Numbered from the stretch's first letter, positions 15,205-23,960 are shown. The stretch: DNA of 64,000 nucleotides from AC-32 sp963763475 (GCA_963763475.1 CAVXOR010000003.1:186001-250000); one strand, 5' to 3'. The notes: a model not told the origin generated them from the sequence alone. Made by a program: numbers and translations.

Positions 15205-16062
15205 TCAGCTAAGGAGCGGCGTGACCTCGGCGCCGAAGCGGCGCACGAGCTCTTCCAGCTCGGGTGCCTCGTGGCCGAGGTTGACGACGAAGCCGTCGCA
15301 GCCCGCCTCGAGGTATTCGCCCAGCCGCTCGGCGATCCATTCGGGCGGCCCCTCGATCGCGTGGCGGCCGCGCTCGTCCTCGCCCGTCTTCGGCTCGTCG
15401 GCGAAGTACGTGCTGATGCGGAGCACCGTGCGGCCCTCGAAGCCGCGACCGAGCTCGCGCAGCTCCTCGGGCGAGAGCGCCACCGGGTGCCAGACGCCGG
15501 TCTTGGCGGCGCGCCGCAGCGTCGCGCGCGAGACGCCCGCGACCCAGATCTCCGGCCGCCGGACGAGCGCCGGCGCGAGCCAGCCGTCAAGGGACAGGTG
15601 CTCGCCCTCGAAGCGCACGCGACCCGGCATCTGCTCGAACGCGGCCGCGGCCAGGTCGAGCCATTCGTCAAGCAGCTTCCCGCGCCGCGCGAACGGCGCG
15701 CCGAGCGTCTCGAACTCGCCTTCCATCCAGCCGGCCGCCACCGCCGTGACGACCCGGCCTCCGGAGAGGAAGTCGAGCGTCGTCAGCTGCTTCAGCGCGA
15801 CGAGCGGGTCACGGGCGGGGACGATCAGCGCCGAGACGCCGAGCTGCAGCCGCTGCGTGCGGCCGGCGAGGAAGCCGAGCGAGACGAGCGCCTCGGCGAT
15901 CGAGCCGTAGATCGCCGCGTGTTCGTCGGGCACGACGAGGTGGTCGGTCACCCAGCCGGAGTCGAAGCCCGACTCCTCGGCGGCAAGCGCGCACGCCGCA
16001 AGCCGCTCCGCCTCGAGGCCGTCGCCGTAGTTCGGGAGGATCAGGCCGAGGTGGAGCGGCAT
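15205..16062 (-). CDS. LLM-class (F420-type) flavin-dependent oxidoreductase
   Basis: 285 residues with a luciferase-like TIM barrel: LGLILPNYGDGLEAERLA at the N-terminus, ESGFDSGWVTDHLV, and GVSALIVPARDPLVALKQL. The stretch LDFLSGGRVVTAVAAGW is diagnostic for LLM proteins. Many actinobacterial members use F420H2 rather than FMN; the sequence alone does not decide. Substrate unknown. It stands between the peroxidase and a secreted-protein gene without obvious coupling. Confidence 0.88.
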   Translation of the reverse strand: MPLHLGLILPNYGDGLEAERLAACALAAEESGFDSGWVTDHLVVPDEHAAIYGSIAEALVSLGFLAGRTQRLQLGVSALIVPARDPLVALKQLTTLDFLSGGRVVTAVAAGWMEGEFETLGAPFARRGKLLDEWLDLAAAAFEQMPGRVRFEGEHLSLDGWLAPALVRRPEIWVAGVSRATLRRAAKTGVWHPVALSPEELRELGRGFEGRTVLRISTYFADEPKTGEDERGRHAIEGPPEWIAERLGEYLEAGCDGFVVNLGHEAPELEELVRRFGAEVTPLLS

Positions 16063-16080
16063 TGCGGCGGAAGCTATCGC

Positions 16081-16461
16081 CTAGAAGGAGCCCCTGGCGA
16101 TCAGGACGCCGCGGGCGGTCTTCACCCGGATGATCGTGCCGGCGCCGACTGCGGGCACGGCGCTGTTCCGGCGCTCGATGTGGGCGGCCCCGAGCGCGCC
16201 GACCTTGGCGCTGCCGAGCCGGTTCGCGCCGACGTAGAACGTCACGGTCTTGCCGGCGAGCCGGCGGACGTGCTCGACCTGGGCCTCGAGCTCGCGCTCG
16301 CCGGGCTTCGCCTTGAAGGTCGCCGAGCCCTTCGCGGCCGGGAACGCCTTCGCGGGCTTGAGCACGATCCGCGTCCCGCCGCCACCGGCTGCCAGCACGG
16401 TGGGGACAGACACGGCCAGCACCAGCGCCGCCGCTGCGAGAAACGTGGTGATGCGCTTCAT
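16081..16461 (-). CDS. Secreted hypothetical protein (126 aa)
   Basis: The ATG at 16461 (MKRITTFLAAAALVLA) follows GGGAGG at the proper distance; the longer frame is rejected. A signal peptide ends near VLAAGG. The mature part is a small beta-rich domain (GSATFKAKPGERELEAQVEH, AGKTVTFYVGANRLGSAKVG, TIIRVKTARGVLIARGSF), like the small exported DUF proteins common in soil actinobacteria. No function assigned. Confidence 0.7.
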   Translation of the reverse strand: MKRITTFLAAAALVLAVSVPTVLAAGGGGTRIVLKPAKAFPAAKGSATFKAKPGERELEAQVEHVRRLAGKTVTFYVGANRLGSAKVGALGAAHIERRNSAVPAVGAGTIIRVKTARGVLIARGSF

Positions 16462-16577
16462 CTCGAACCTCCCTGGGTGGTTTGAACCTCTCGACCAGGA
16501 AGCTACGAGGGTGCCCGTCAAGGCCGGGCAAACGCGGGCAAGGCCTTGGCCCGGGTTGGGTTAAACCTTGGTAGGGA

Positions 16578-16607
16578 GGCCGGGGCCGCGTCGCCGCGAC
16601 CCCGGCC
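16578..16607. terminator. GC-rich hairpin terminator
   Basis: GGCCGGGG / CCCCGGCC with an inner GC loop, immediately past the stop of the BNR-repeat gene (minus strand), with a CCATTTCCC flank on the plus strand. Confidence 0.6.
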
Positions 16608-16617
16608 CCATTTCCCG

Positions 16618-18219
16618 TTACCTGCGCGCGTAGTAGATGAACTGGAAGAACAGCCCCGGCGTGAAGGTGGACGGATCGCGCATGTCCGTCCACACCGAGT
16701 TCGAGTGGCCGTCGGTGCCATAGGCCAGCCCGATGTAGTCGCCGTGGAAGACGGCGCAGAACTCGCACCCCGGGACCTCGGCCTGGAAGAACTCCGACAG
16801 CGTCGGGTTCGACGGCGCGGTGCTGACCGTCGCCTTCGCGAACGAGCCCGGCTGGCCCTCGGCGAGGGCGGTCGTGTACGTCGGGCCATTCGAGCTGCCG
16901 CGGTCGTGGTAGAGCACGCCCAGCTTCCCGCTCAGCGGGTCGACGTCCGCCCACGGGAACCACTGGTCGCCGGCGCCGGTGTCGACGAGCGTCGGCGCGC
17001 TCCAGTTGCTGCCGCCGTTCGTCGAGCTGACGACGAAGACGTCCGAGTTCGTGACCGGATGGTCGGAATCATGGACGCCGTGGCTGTTGTCCGAGTAGAC
17101 CAGGAACAGCCGTCCGTTGACCTTCGGGTCGGCGACGATGTTGCCGGCGCCCCAGACGCGTACCTGGTAGCCGGTCAGCGTCTGGCGGCCGTCGACGTTG
17201 ATCGGGTAGTCGCGCGAGCCGTCCTCGAGACCGGCTGCGAAGCTCGGGTTCGACCAGTGGTTGCCGCCGTCGGCGGAGCTGACGACCAGGTACTGGTCCT
17301 CGAACTCCTCGTCCGGCTCCCAGAGCGCCAGGTTCTGGCTGTTCATGAAGGCGACGTAGACCGTGCCGTCGGGCCCTACCGTGGGCACCGAAACCTGGTC
17401 CTCGTCACATTCGCCCGCCCTGCCCTCGGTCTGGAACGTGCAGACCGCCGCGTTCGACCCGGAGATCTCCTGCGGCTTCGTCCAGTGCTTGCCGCCGTCG
17501 TCGCTGTGGCTCTCCAGGATCGGCGACTCGACGTACTCACCATGGTTGCCGATGAACGACGTCCAGGTCAGGTAGTTCCGCCCGTAGAAGCGCGAGGTGG
17601 GGTTGTTGTCGGTGGTGATCCACTCCTTGTCGCCGAAGTTCTGGAACCGGTCCAGGTCGCAACCCCGACCGGGCCCGACGAGCACGGGTTTGTCCCAGGT
17701 CAGTCCGCCGTCCTTCGACGGCGAGACGACGACGTCCCCGTCGCAGGTCTCGCCGGACGGGTTGAAGCGGTAGTTCAGCGAGGAGTGCAGAGCGACCCCG
17801 TGCTTGACGTCGATCGTCGTGACCGGGTCGCTGCCCGTGCGGTGGTCCTCCTCCGTGGACATGTTCCCGGTCGACCAGGTGGTGCCGCCGTTGAACGACG
17901 TGTAGTACTGGTCGCAGCACGAGCCGTAGTCGTTCGAGCTGGCGATCATGTGCAGCGGGTTCGACGCATCGACCACGATGTTCGGCTCGTTGTTCGGAAA
18001 CGGGTCGTCGCAGTCGAGCTTCGTGTTCGGGCCGCCCGAGGTCGCAGTGCACTCGAACGACCAGTTGTGCTTGGCCCCCGGGGCCGCAGCGCGCACGAAC
18101 GGCGTCTTCTCGCCGCCCTCGCCCTCGCCACCCGGCGGCTCCGCGCGGACGCCCGCGGCCAGGAACAGTCCGGTGAGGGCTGCAGCCGCAAGCAGCAGCG
18201 TGAAGCGGGTCTTCGTCAT
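16618..18219 (-). CDS. Secreted BNR/Asp-box beta-propeller protein
   Basis: 533 residues with a signal peptide (MTKTRFTLLLAAAALTGLFL). Several Asp-box repeats are visible: SFNGGTTW, SKDGGLTWD, SDDGGKHW, SADGGNHW and STNGGSNW. This indicates a sialidase-like propeller exported outside the cell. I cannot confirm the catalytic Arg triad or Tyr/Glu pair of true sialidases, so glycosidase activity is unproven. Paired Cys (YGSCCDQYY, PGCEFCAV) suggest disulfides. It is divergent from the transglycosylase gene at 18337. Confidence 0.82.
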   Translation of the reverse strand: MTKTRFTLLLAAAALTGLFLAAGVRAEPPGGEGEGGEKTPFVRAAAPGAKHNWSFECTATSGGPNTKLDCDDPFPNNEPNIVVDASNPLHMIASSNDYGSCCDQYYTSFNGGTTWSTGNMSTEEDHRTGSDPVTTIDVKHGVALHSSLNYRFNPSGETCDGDVVVSPSKDGGLTWDKPVLVGPGRGCDLDRFQNFGDKEWITTDNNPTSRFYGRNYLTWTSFIGNHGEYVESPILESHSDDGGKHWTKPQEISGSNAAVCTFQTEGRAGECDEDQVSVPTVGPDGTVYVAFMNSQNLALWEPDEEFEDQYLVVSSADGGNHWSNPSFAAGLEDGSRDYPINVDGRQTLTGYQVRVWGAGNIVADPKVNGRLFLVYSDNSHGVHDSDHPVTNSDVFVVSSTNGGSNWSAPTLVDTGAGDQWFPWADVDPLSGKLGVLYHDRGSSNGPTYTTALAEGQPGSFAKATVSTAPSNPTLSEFFQAEVPGCEFCAVFHGDYIGLAYGTDGHSNSVWTDMRDPSTFTPGLFFQFIYYARR

Positions 18220-18336
18220 CGATCTCCCCTTCCGTTGACGCCAATCCCGCGCCGACCGTATCGGAGCCCGGAGTCGTTTGTCGAGCTAGAGCCGGGGGTA
18301 GTCCCGGCCCTCGTGTCGTGGCGCACGCTCTCCGAG

Positions 18337-18936
18337 ATGGACCTCCAGTTCGCGCGCTCGCGTAGGCGCGCGACCACCAGACGCAGGCTGCCGCCCAGGC
18401 GGAGGCCGCTGGCCTGGCGCAGCGTCCGCGCCGGAGCGCTCGCCCTGCTGCTGCTGGCGGTGGTGGCGGAGTCGACCAGGCTCGAGAGCTCGAACGCCAA
18501 GCCGCCCGTGCATCGCGCCGCGGCCGCGCCGGCCGTGGGCGTGACCTGTCCGGTACCGCGGCCGTTCCGTTCGGCCTTCGCTACCGCCTCGGCCAAGACC
18601 GGCGTCCCGCTCTCGCTGCTCGTCGCGACGGCCTACGAGGAGTCGCACATGAACCCGAACGCGCACTCCCGGGCCGGGGCGACCGGCTTGCTCCAGCTGA
18701 TGCCCGCGACCGCGCGCGAGCTGCGGCTGAACGGCAACGACCCCGCCACGAACGTGTTGGCGGGCGCGCGCTACCTGCGGCTGATGATCGACCGCTTCGG
18801 CTCGCTCGACCTCGCCCTGGCTGCGTACAACGCGGGACCGAGCGCCGTCGAGCGAGCGGGCGGCGCGCCGACCACGGCGACGCTGCGCTACGTGAAGAAC
18901 ATCGAGGCCCGCGAGGGCCTGCTCACGGGCTGCTAG
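18337..18936 (+). CDS. Lytic transglycosylase, SLT domain
   Basis: 199 residues from the ATG at 18337 (MDLQFARSRRRATTRR), after which an Arg-rich stretch and one membrane helix (AGALALLLLAVVAES) give a signal anchor. The SLT domain follows from about residue 85: VATAYEESHMNPNAHS with the catalytic Glu, ATGLLQLMPATARELRL, and LALAAYNAGPSAVE. It cleaves the MurNAc-GlcNAc bond of peptidoglycan. The open frame extends far upstream but is antisense to the BNR gene there. A hairpin lies 45 bp past the stop. Confidence 0.87.
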   Translation: MDLQFARSRRRATTRRRLPPRRRPLAWRSVRAGALALLLLAVVAESTRLESSNAKPPVHRAAAAPAVGVTCPVPRPFRSAFATASAKTGVPLSLLVATAYEESHMNPNAHSRAGATGLLQLMPATARELRLNGNDPATNVLAGARYLRLMIDRFGSLDLALAAYNAGPSAVERAGGAPTTATLRYVKNIEAREGLLTGC

Positions 18937-18981
18937 TCGCTTCCTGCACTGGGGGAGTCGGGAAGGAACTCGACCGCCCCT

Positions 18982-19001
18982 GGGCCCGGCAGGCCGGGCC
19001 C
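18982..19001. terminator. Perfect short hairpin
   Basis: GGGCCCGGC / GCCGGGCCC separated by two bases, between the transglycosylase stop and a possible leftward micro-ORF. Confidence 0.55.
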
Positions 19002-19013
19002 CTTCGCGAGCGC

Positions 19014-19094
19014 CTAGCTCGCGGCTGCGATGCGCAAGCTCAGGTTCGCAGCGGGGAAGTTCCGCAGCTTGCGCTTGAGGATGTCCGCAGACAT
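19014..19094 (-). CDS. Possible 26-residue peptide
   Basis: Minus-strand ATG at 19094, then KRKLRNFPAANLSLRIAAAS and stop at 19014. The upstream region has a weak AAAGGCGG site, and a hairpin lies just past the stop. The peptide is basic and amphipathic. It is supported only by start, stop, terminator and position between two genes; I recognise no family. Confidence 0.3.
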   Translation of the reverse strand: MSADILKRKLRNFPAANLSLRIAAAS

Positions 19095-19207
19095 GTTGGG
19101 CCGCCTTTCGTTCCGCAGTGATACGCCGAGGAGAATTTCGGTCATCGAGGCGCCCCGCGGCATCCCTCGAAATGGCGCCGTCCGCCCCTCGTTCTAGGGT
19201 TTTTTCC

Positions 19208-19948
19208 ATGCGGTCGGCCGTCTTGCAGCGTGGATTTGCCGAGTTCGTTGGGACGTTCACCCTGGTCTTCGTCGGCGCCGGCTCGATCATCGCCACCCAC
19301 GGCGGCAACCTGACCGGGATCGCCCTGGCGCACGGGCTCGCGATCGGCGTGATGGCCTCGGCGGTCGGCCACATCTCCGGCGGCCACTTCAACCCGGCCG
19401 TGACGTTCGGCTTCCTGGTCACCCGCAGGATCGAGATCCACCTCGCGGCGGCGTACTGGTTCGCGCAGTTCGTCGCGGCGATCCTCGCCGCCTTCCTGCT
19501 GGACGCCGTGCTCCCGCAGCAGCAGGTCGACGCGGTCAACCTCGGCGCGCCCGCCTTGGGGCCGGGCATCGGCGCGGGCGGCGGGGTCGTGATCGAGCTC
19601 GTGCTGACCTTCTTCCTGGTTTGGGTGATCTTCGCCACCGCGGCCGACCCGCGCGGTTCCTTCGCCTCGATCGCCGGCCTCGCCATCGGCTTCACGATCA
19701 CGCTCGACATCTTCATGGGCGGGCCCTACACGGGCGCCGCGATGAACCCCGCCCGCGCGGTCGGCCCGGAGCTCGTGCAGAACTTCTGGAGCGACGGCTG
19801 GGTCTACTGGGTCGGGCCGCTGATCGGCGCCGCCCTCGCCGCGCTCGCGTACGACAAGCTCTACCTGCGGCCGCCCTCGCCCGAGCCCGTCGGCCCGCCG
19901 GAGACGGGGCTCGACGAGCCTCGCCCGGGCGACGCTGCCGCCCAGTAG
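19208..19948 (+). CDS. Aquaporin / MIP-family channel
   Basis: 246 residues from the ATG at 19208 (MRSAVLQRGFAEFVGTF). Six membrane segments are apparent, with the two pore NPA boxes GGHFNPAVTFG and GAAMNPARAVG. It conducts water or small neutral solutes across the inner membrane. The aromatic/arginine filter would need a model. The Pro-rich C-terminal tail (PPSPEPVGPPETGLDEPRPG) is cytoplasmic. The longer frame to 19118 has no ribosome site. Confidence 0.93.
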   Translation: MRSAVLQRGFAEFVGTFTLVFVGAGSIIATHGGNLTGIALAHGLAIGVMASAVGHISGGHFNPAVTFGFLVTRRIEIHLAAAYWFAQFVAAILAAFLLDAVLPQQQVDAVNLGAPALGPGIGAGGGVVIELVLTFFLVWVIFATAADPRGSFASIAGLAIGFTITLDIFMGGPYTGAAMNPARAVGPELVQNFWSDGWVYWVGPLIGAALAALAYDKLYLRPPSPEPVGPPETGLDEPRPGDAAAQ

Positions 19949-20016
19949 TCATCCCCTTCGGACGATGCACGGTCCGGCCGCGTGAGACGATCCTGTGAGC
20001 GAGCAAAGGAGCACCC

Positions 20017-20190
20017 ATGTGGTGGGGAATCGGAATCGGAGCGTTCTTGTACATGGTCCTGCTGGTCATCTTCGGCCTGGGGCTGGCGTACAAGGGGCGC
20101 TGGGCGCTGTTTTTGATCGGGTTCATCTTCCCGATCGTGTGGATCGTGGGGTACGTGGTGACGCGTAAGCCCGAGCCCGCCCAGGCGTAA
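20017..20190 (+). CDS. Two-helix small membrane protein (57 aa)
   Basis: ATG at 20017 with AAAGGA 7 bp upstream. Two hydrophobic segments, FLYMVLLVIFGLGLAY and WALFLIGFIFPIVWIVGYVV, are separated by KGR, with a short basic tail (TRKPEPAQA). This resembles short two-TM proteins with phospholipase-D-N-terminal or superinfection-immunity-like topology. Function unknown. It sits between the aquaporin and cupredoxin genes on the same strand. Confidence 0.7.
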   Translation: MWWGIGIGAFLYMVLLVIFGLGLAYKGRWALFLIGFIFPIVWIVGYVVTRKPEPAQA

Positions 20191-20234
20191 CAGACGGGCC
20201 AGAACCGCCCCGGGAGCCGTGCTAGGTTCCCGCG

Positions 20235-20801
20235 GTGCTGCTGCTGAGTCTCTCGACAGGGCAGAAGCTCGGCCTGGGGCTGTGCGTCCTGGGCTTCGCC
20301 GGTTTCTCGCTGATCGTCTCGATGCTGGTGCCACGCTGGTACCCGCAGTTCCCGGGACGTGGGCTGCGCGTCTTCCTCATCACCTGCGTGCTGCTGTTCG
20401 TCGGCATGATGGTCGCCGTCATCTTCGTCGCGCGCGAGACCAGCGAGGCCGAGGCGAAGGGCCCCGAGACGACCGCCGAGACCACCGCGCAGTCGACGAC
20501 CAGCGCGACCACCGCCAAGGCCGCGGCGAAGTCGGTCGACGTCAGCGAAACCGAGTTCAAGATCGCGCTCCCGAAGAGCACGCTCGCGGCCGGCTCGTAC
20601 AGCTTCGAAGTGACGAACGACGGCAATGCCCCGCACGACCTGGTCGTCGAGGGCAACGGCGTGGACGAGAAGACTCCGACGATCGAGTCGGGCGACTCGG
20701 CCACGCTGAAGGTCGACCTGAAGCCGGGCACCTACGACGTCTACTGCTCGATTCCGGGCCACAAGCAGGCTGGGATGGACGTCAAGTTGACCGTCTCCTG
20801 A
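20235..20801 (+). CDS. Membrane-anchored cupredoxin (plastocyanin-like)
   Basis: 188 residues, GTG start. Two N-terminal helices (LCVLGFAGFSLIVSMLV, VFLITCVLLFVGMMVAVIFV) anchor an extracytoplasmic domain through a Thr/Ala-rich linker. The C-terminal cupredoxin has the four expected type-1 copper ligands: His in NAPHDLVV, Cys in VYCSIPGH, His in that same GH, and Met in QAGMDV. It could move electrons in respiration or handle copper. No oxidase genes adjoin it. Confidence 0.85.
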   Translation: MLLLSLSTGQKLGLGLCVLGFAGFSLIVSMLVPRWYPQFPGRGLRVFLITCVLLFVGMMVAVIFVARETSEAEAKGPETTAETTAQSTTSATTAKAAAKSVDVSETEFKIALPKSTLAAGSYSFEVTNDGNAPHDLVVEGNGVDEKTPTIESGDSATLKVDLKPGTYDVYCSIPGHKQAGMDVKLTVS

Positions 20802-20916
20802 GCGCGGTTGACGGCCCCGGCGCCGCCCGGTAGCGTCGGCGCACTCGGTCGAAAGGGGGAGCGATGGCTCCGCGGCGGATGCGGACTGCGGCACAGTCGG
20901 CTCCTCGGGTGCGGGC

Positions 20917-22260
20917 ATGACCGAGGCCGACGCCAATCTCCGCAAGATCGACCACATCGTCGTCCTGATGCTGGAGAACAGGTCGTTCGACCACATGCTC
21001 GGCTTCCTGACGATCGATCAGGGCCGCGAGGACATCGAGGGGCCGACGCCGGCGATGAAGAACGACTATCGCGGCGAGTCCTTCCACGTCCACCCGGCAT
21101 CGCGGACGACGATGACCAAGGCACAGGATCCGTGCCACTCGGGCTGGTGCGTGGACGAGCAGCTCGCCCACGACTGCGGCGGGTTCGTCTCGAACTTCAT
21201 GAAGACCCGCAAGAGCGGCGGCGCGAACCCCGGCATCGTGATGGCCTACCACCCGGCGGAGCACCTGCCCGTCTACGACTTTCTCGCGCGGGAGTTCTGC
21301 GTCTGCGACCACTGGTTCTGCTCCGTCCCGGGCGCGACGATGCCGAACCGCTGCTACGCGGCGGCGGGCACCTCCAACGGCCTGCGCGACAACATCAAGC
21401 CGAGCCGCCCGTACAACGTCCCCTCGTTCGTGCGTCACCTGAAGGACGACCAGTGGCGTTGGTACTCGCACGACTACGTCCCCACGATCTGGCTGCTCGA
21501 CCCCGAGGTCGGCCTTTCGCTCGAGAACGTCCCGGCGTTCTTCGACCGGCGCGACGTCTTCGGGCATCGCAGCTTCATCGAGCGCGCGGCCAAGGGCGAC
21601 CTGCCCGCCGTCTCCTGGATCGACCCGAACTTCTACGACCTCACGTTCGGGCCGGCGGGCTCGAACGACGACCATCCGCCCTCGGATCTCCGGGCCGGTC
21701 AGAAGCTCGTGCTCCAGCTGGTCGACGCGCTGATGCAGAGCCCGGCCTGGCGCAGGACGCTGCTCGTGATCACCTACGACGAGCACGGCGGGTTCTTCGA
21801 CCACGTTCAGCCGCCGGCCGCCGCTGACGACCGTCCGAGGATGCGGCGTTACGGGCCGCGCGTCCCGGCGCTGGTCGTCTCCCCGTACGTGACCGCCGGG
21901 TCGGTGTCGAAGACGGTCTTCGACCACACCTCGATCATCAAGACGATCCTCATGCGCTTCTGTCGAAAGTCGAACGGGAAGCTCCCGAACATGGGCAAGC
22001 GCGTGGCGGCCGCCAGCCACCTCGGCGAAGTGCTGACCCGCTCGTCGCCGCGCAGGATCAAGCGCTCGGAGTACCAGCCGCTCCTCGACGACGCGGCGCG
22101 CTGGCACGAGGAGATGGTCCTCGACGGCGTGCCCCCGCCTGGCGAGGGCATGGCCGTGCCGCACGAGCTGACCGACTTCCAGAAGGACTTCCTCGGGGCG
22201 AAGGGCGACCTGCTGGCGGCCCGCCGTCAGCTCGCAGCGGCCGGCAAGTCGGTGTTCTGA
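20917..22260 (+). CDS. Phosphoesterase family protein (phospholipase C / acid phosphatase type)
   Basis: 447 residues. The N-terminus KIDHIVVLMLENRSFDHML is the metal-binding signature of the PF04185-type phosphoesterases, with the Asn/Ser nucleophile region ENRSFDH. Further family motifs are VISYDEHGG-like VITYDEHGGFFDHV and GPRVPALVVSPYV. It hydrolyses phosphate esters, possibly phospholipids. No Tat signal is visible, unlike secreted PlcC, so it may be cytoplasmic or exported otherwise. Stop at 22258-22260. Confidence 0.88.
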   Translation: MTEADANLRKIDHIVVLMLENRSFDHMLGFLTIDQGREDIEGPTPAMKNDYRGESFHVHPASRTTMTKAQDPCHSGWCVDEQLAHDCGGFVSNFMKTRKSGGANPGIVMAYHPAEHLPVYDFLAREFCVCDHWFCSVPGATMPNRCYAAAGTSNGLRDNIKPSRPYNVPSFVRHLKDDQWRWYSHDYVPTIWLLDPEVGLSLENVPAFFDRRDVFGHRSFIERAAKGDLPAVSWIDPNFYDLTFGPAGSNDDHPPSDLRAGQKLVLQLVDALMQSPAWRRTLLVITYDEHGGFFDHVQPPAAADDRPRMRRYGPRVPALVVSPYVTAGSVSKTVFDHTSIIKTILMRFCRKSNGKLPNMGKRVAAASHLGEVLTRSSPRRIKRSEYQPLLDDAARWHEEMVLDGVPPPGEGMAVPHELTDFQKDFLGAKGDLLAARRQLAAAGKSVF

Positions 22261-22408
22261 GACCGACCTGGTTCTCCGTTCTGACGTGTCGCTGGGCCGC
22301 CGTAGGCGAGGGGACAGTGCTCGAGCACGGCCTCTTCGCCGGAGGCGGGCCAGGGACGCGAGCGGCACCGGAGGCCGGCTTCGCCGGGCACCGGTGCCGC
22401 GGTCAGGA

Positions 22409-22500
22409 CGGAGAAGGAGGGATTCGAACCCTCGAGGCAGGGATTCTCCCCACCTAACGCCTTAGCAGGGCGCCGCCTTCAGCCACTCGGCCACTTCTCC
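22409..22500 (-). tRNA. tRNA-Ser (anticodon GCT)
   Basis: Minus-strand acceptor stem GGAGAAG/CTTCTCC, anticodon loop CTGCTAA, long variable arm, T arm GGTTCGAATCC. Discriminator G; no CCA encoded. Confidence 0.93.
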
Positions 22501-22555
22501 GCGAGCGGCACAGGATAGCCGAGGCCCCAGGCCGCTACCCTATGCTGCGCACCTC

Positions 22556-22644
22556 GGAGGGGTGGCAGAGCGGTCGAATGCGGCGGTCTCGAAAACCGTT
22601 TCGGGCCGTTAGGTCCGACGAGGGTTCAAATCCCTCCCCCTCCG
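22556..22644 (+). tRNA. tRNA-Ser (anticodon CGA)
   Basis: Acceptor stem GGAGGGG/CCCCTCC, anticodon CGA in TCTCGAAA, long variable arm, T arm GGTTCAAATCC. It lies 56 bp from the divergent tRNA-Ser(GCT). Confidence 0.93.
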
Positions 22645-22657
22645 CTAAGAACGCCGA

Positions 22658-22679
22658 AACCCGCTTTGGCAGGCGGGTT
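22658..22679 (+). terminator. Hairpin after tRNA-Ser(CGA)
   Basis: AACCCGC / GCGGGTT, 14 bp past the tRNA, eight-base loop and no T-run. Confidence 0.45.
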
Positions 22680-22986
22680 CCGGCCTCCGCAGGAGTTGTC
22701 CACTTCCGACGAGGAGGGAAAGGCTGACGTCACACTCCCGCCCAGCTCCAGCAGATCGCAGCACCGCTCGAAAGTTCCATGACCCGCATGGGTCAATCGG
22801 ATCTTCTACGTGCGGCCCATACTGACAACGCCCGCGAGGGCTAGGAGGGGGCCGGGTGGATGCTGCTCTCCAGTGGGAACTGTCATCAGTCCCCACCGTG
22901 CGCCCGCCCAGCCCCCTCTGATAGATGCGCTCAGCGCCCTCGGCCTGCGCGAAGATCCAGAACCCTGGCGAGGCTCGGCAGGGTGA
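22680..22986. other. Intergenic stretch, no gene seen
   Basis: About 307 bp between the tRNA-Ser(CGA) hairpin and the leftward gene ending at 22987. Only short open frames without ribosome sites. Confidence 0.4.
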
Positions 22987-23325
22987 TTACCTCGAGCGAG
23001 GGTCGAGCTTCTCGGCGTACTCGCCGGCGTCGCCGGTCTTTCGGACGAGCCAGTAGTCCTCGGTCTTGGTGACCAAGGTCTCGACTTCCGGCGTGAAATG
23101 GAGTGGAAGCACGACGAACTGCCTCGGATCAGCCCTTACGGCCATGTATTCGGCATGTGTGAGCGAGATCTGGAAGGTGCAGTCAGCATTCGCGCACTCG
23201 CAGAAGTACTCGGCCGTACGGGTTTCGCCCGCGTCGTGAAAGCGTGCAACCGCGTCCTCGACGCGCTCGTTGACTTCGCGGAACAAGGTCTCGTTCTCGG
23301 TCATTCGCCTCTCGCGCTCGTCCAC
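22987..23325 (-). CDS. Conserved-looking small cytoplasmic protein with clustered Cys (112 aa)
   Basis: I use the GTG at 23325 because the N-terminal pattern RRMTENETLFREVNERVED resembles actinobacterial homologs that begin with an R-rich, NE..FR.VNER segment. An ATG at 23304 is the alternative. A compact Cys cluster, YFCECANADCTF, sits near residue 42 and may bind zinc or iron. The middle has LTHAEYMAVRADPRQFVVLP. Function unknown. Confidence 0.65.
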   Translation of the reverse strand: MDERERRMTENETLFREVNERVEDAVARFHDAGETRTAEYFCECANADCTFQISLTHAEYMAVRADPRQFVVLPLHFTPEVETLVTKTEDYWLVRKTGDAGEYAEKLDPRSR

Positions 23326-23462
23326 ACAGCCACCTTAGGGAATGCCGGGGCCCTGAAGGCAAATTCTCCCGCCCGCTACCTCACGGGCTTCACCTCGCTC
23401 TACGCCCTCGCTCCCCGACGCTGAGCGGCGTAGGGTCGTCGCAACCGACCAAGGAGGTTGCA

Positions 23463-23744
23463 GTGCTCGCGCGCGCAGTCACGTTCGAAGGCGTGGACAA
23501 GGAACGCATGGATCAGATGCGGCAGGAGATGGAGAGCGGCGAGCCGCCGGAGGGCCTGGAGGCAAAGGAGTTGCTCGTCCTGCACGACGCCGATGCTCAG
23601 CAGTCGCTCGTGCTCGTCTTCTTCGAGGACGAGGACGCGTACCGGCGCGGGGACGAGATCCTCGGCGGCATGGACCCGGGCGACACGCCGGGCCGCCGCA
23701 CGTCGGTCACGCGCTACGACGTGGCCATGCGTCAGACGATGTAG
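23463..23744 (+). CDS. Small hypothetical protein, dimeric ferredoxin-like fold likely (93 aa)
   Basis: GTG start at 23463, with AGGAGG just upstream. The pattern RAVTFEGVDKERMDQM, LLVLHDADAQQSLVLVFFED, EDAYRRGDEILGGMDPGDTP fits the antibiotic-biosynthesis-monooxygenase or stress-responsive dimeric alpha-beta barrel type. Catalytic role unknown. A strong hairpin terminator follows. Confidence 0.65.
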   Translation: MLARAVTFEGVDKERMDQMRQEMESGEPPEGLEAKELLVLHDADAQQSLVLVFFEDEDAYRRGDEILGGMDPGDTPGRRTSVTRYDVAMRQTM

Positions 23745-23754
23745 GAACAGCGAA

Positions 23755-23782
23755 GGCGCGCCTCCTGGACGGGAGGCGCGCC
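23755..23782 (+). terminator. Strong hairpin terminator
   Basis: GGCGCGCCTCC / GGAGGCGCGCC, 11 bp past the stop at 23744, followed by TCCCTTTCCC. Confidence 0.75.
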
Positions 23783-23831
23783 TCCCTTTCCCGAGTCGAG
23801 CGGTGTCGGGCGCTACCCTTGCTCGCTCCGC

Positions 23832-23920
23832 GGAGAGGTGTCCGAGCGGTCTAAGGAGCGCGACTGGAAATCGCGTATGGGCGGAAACGTCCATCGCGGG
23901 TTCAAATCCCGCCCTCTCCG
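23832..23920 (+). tRNA. tRNA-Ser (anticodon GGA)
   Basis: Acceptor stem GGAGAGG/CCTCTCC, anticodon GGA in CTGGAAA, long variable arm, T arm GGTTCAAATCC. A hairpin terminator follows at 23926. Confidence 0.93.
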
Positions 23921-23925
23921 TCTGA

Positions 23926-23945
23926 GGGCCCGGGCGACCGGGCCC
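23926..23945 (+). terminator. tRNA-Ser(GGA) terminator
   Basis: GGGCCCGG / CCGGGCCC with loop GCGA, followed by TTTCA. Confidence 0.7.
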
Positions 23946-23960
23946 TTTCATACTGGCGCC

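Noticed and set aside
13681..16485. 934-codon plus-strand open frame
   Set aside because: Antisense to the peroxidase and LLM genes; Arg/Val/Glu-rich composition is the usual high-GC shadow.
16546..18336. Upstream extension of the lytic transglycosylase frame
   Set aside because: Antisense to the BNR-repeat gene and without protein-like features before the ATG at 18337.
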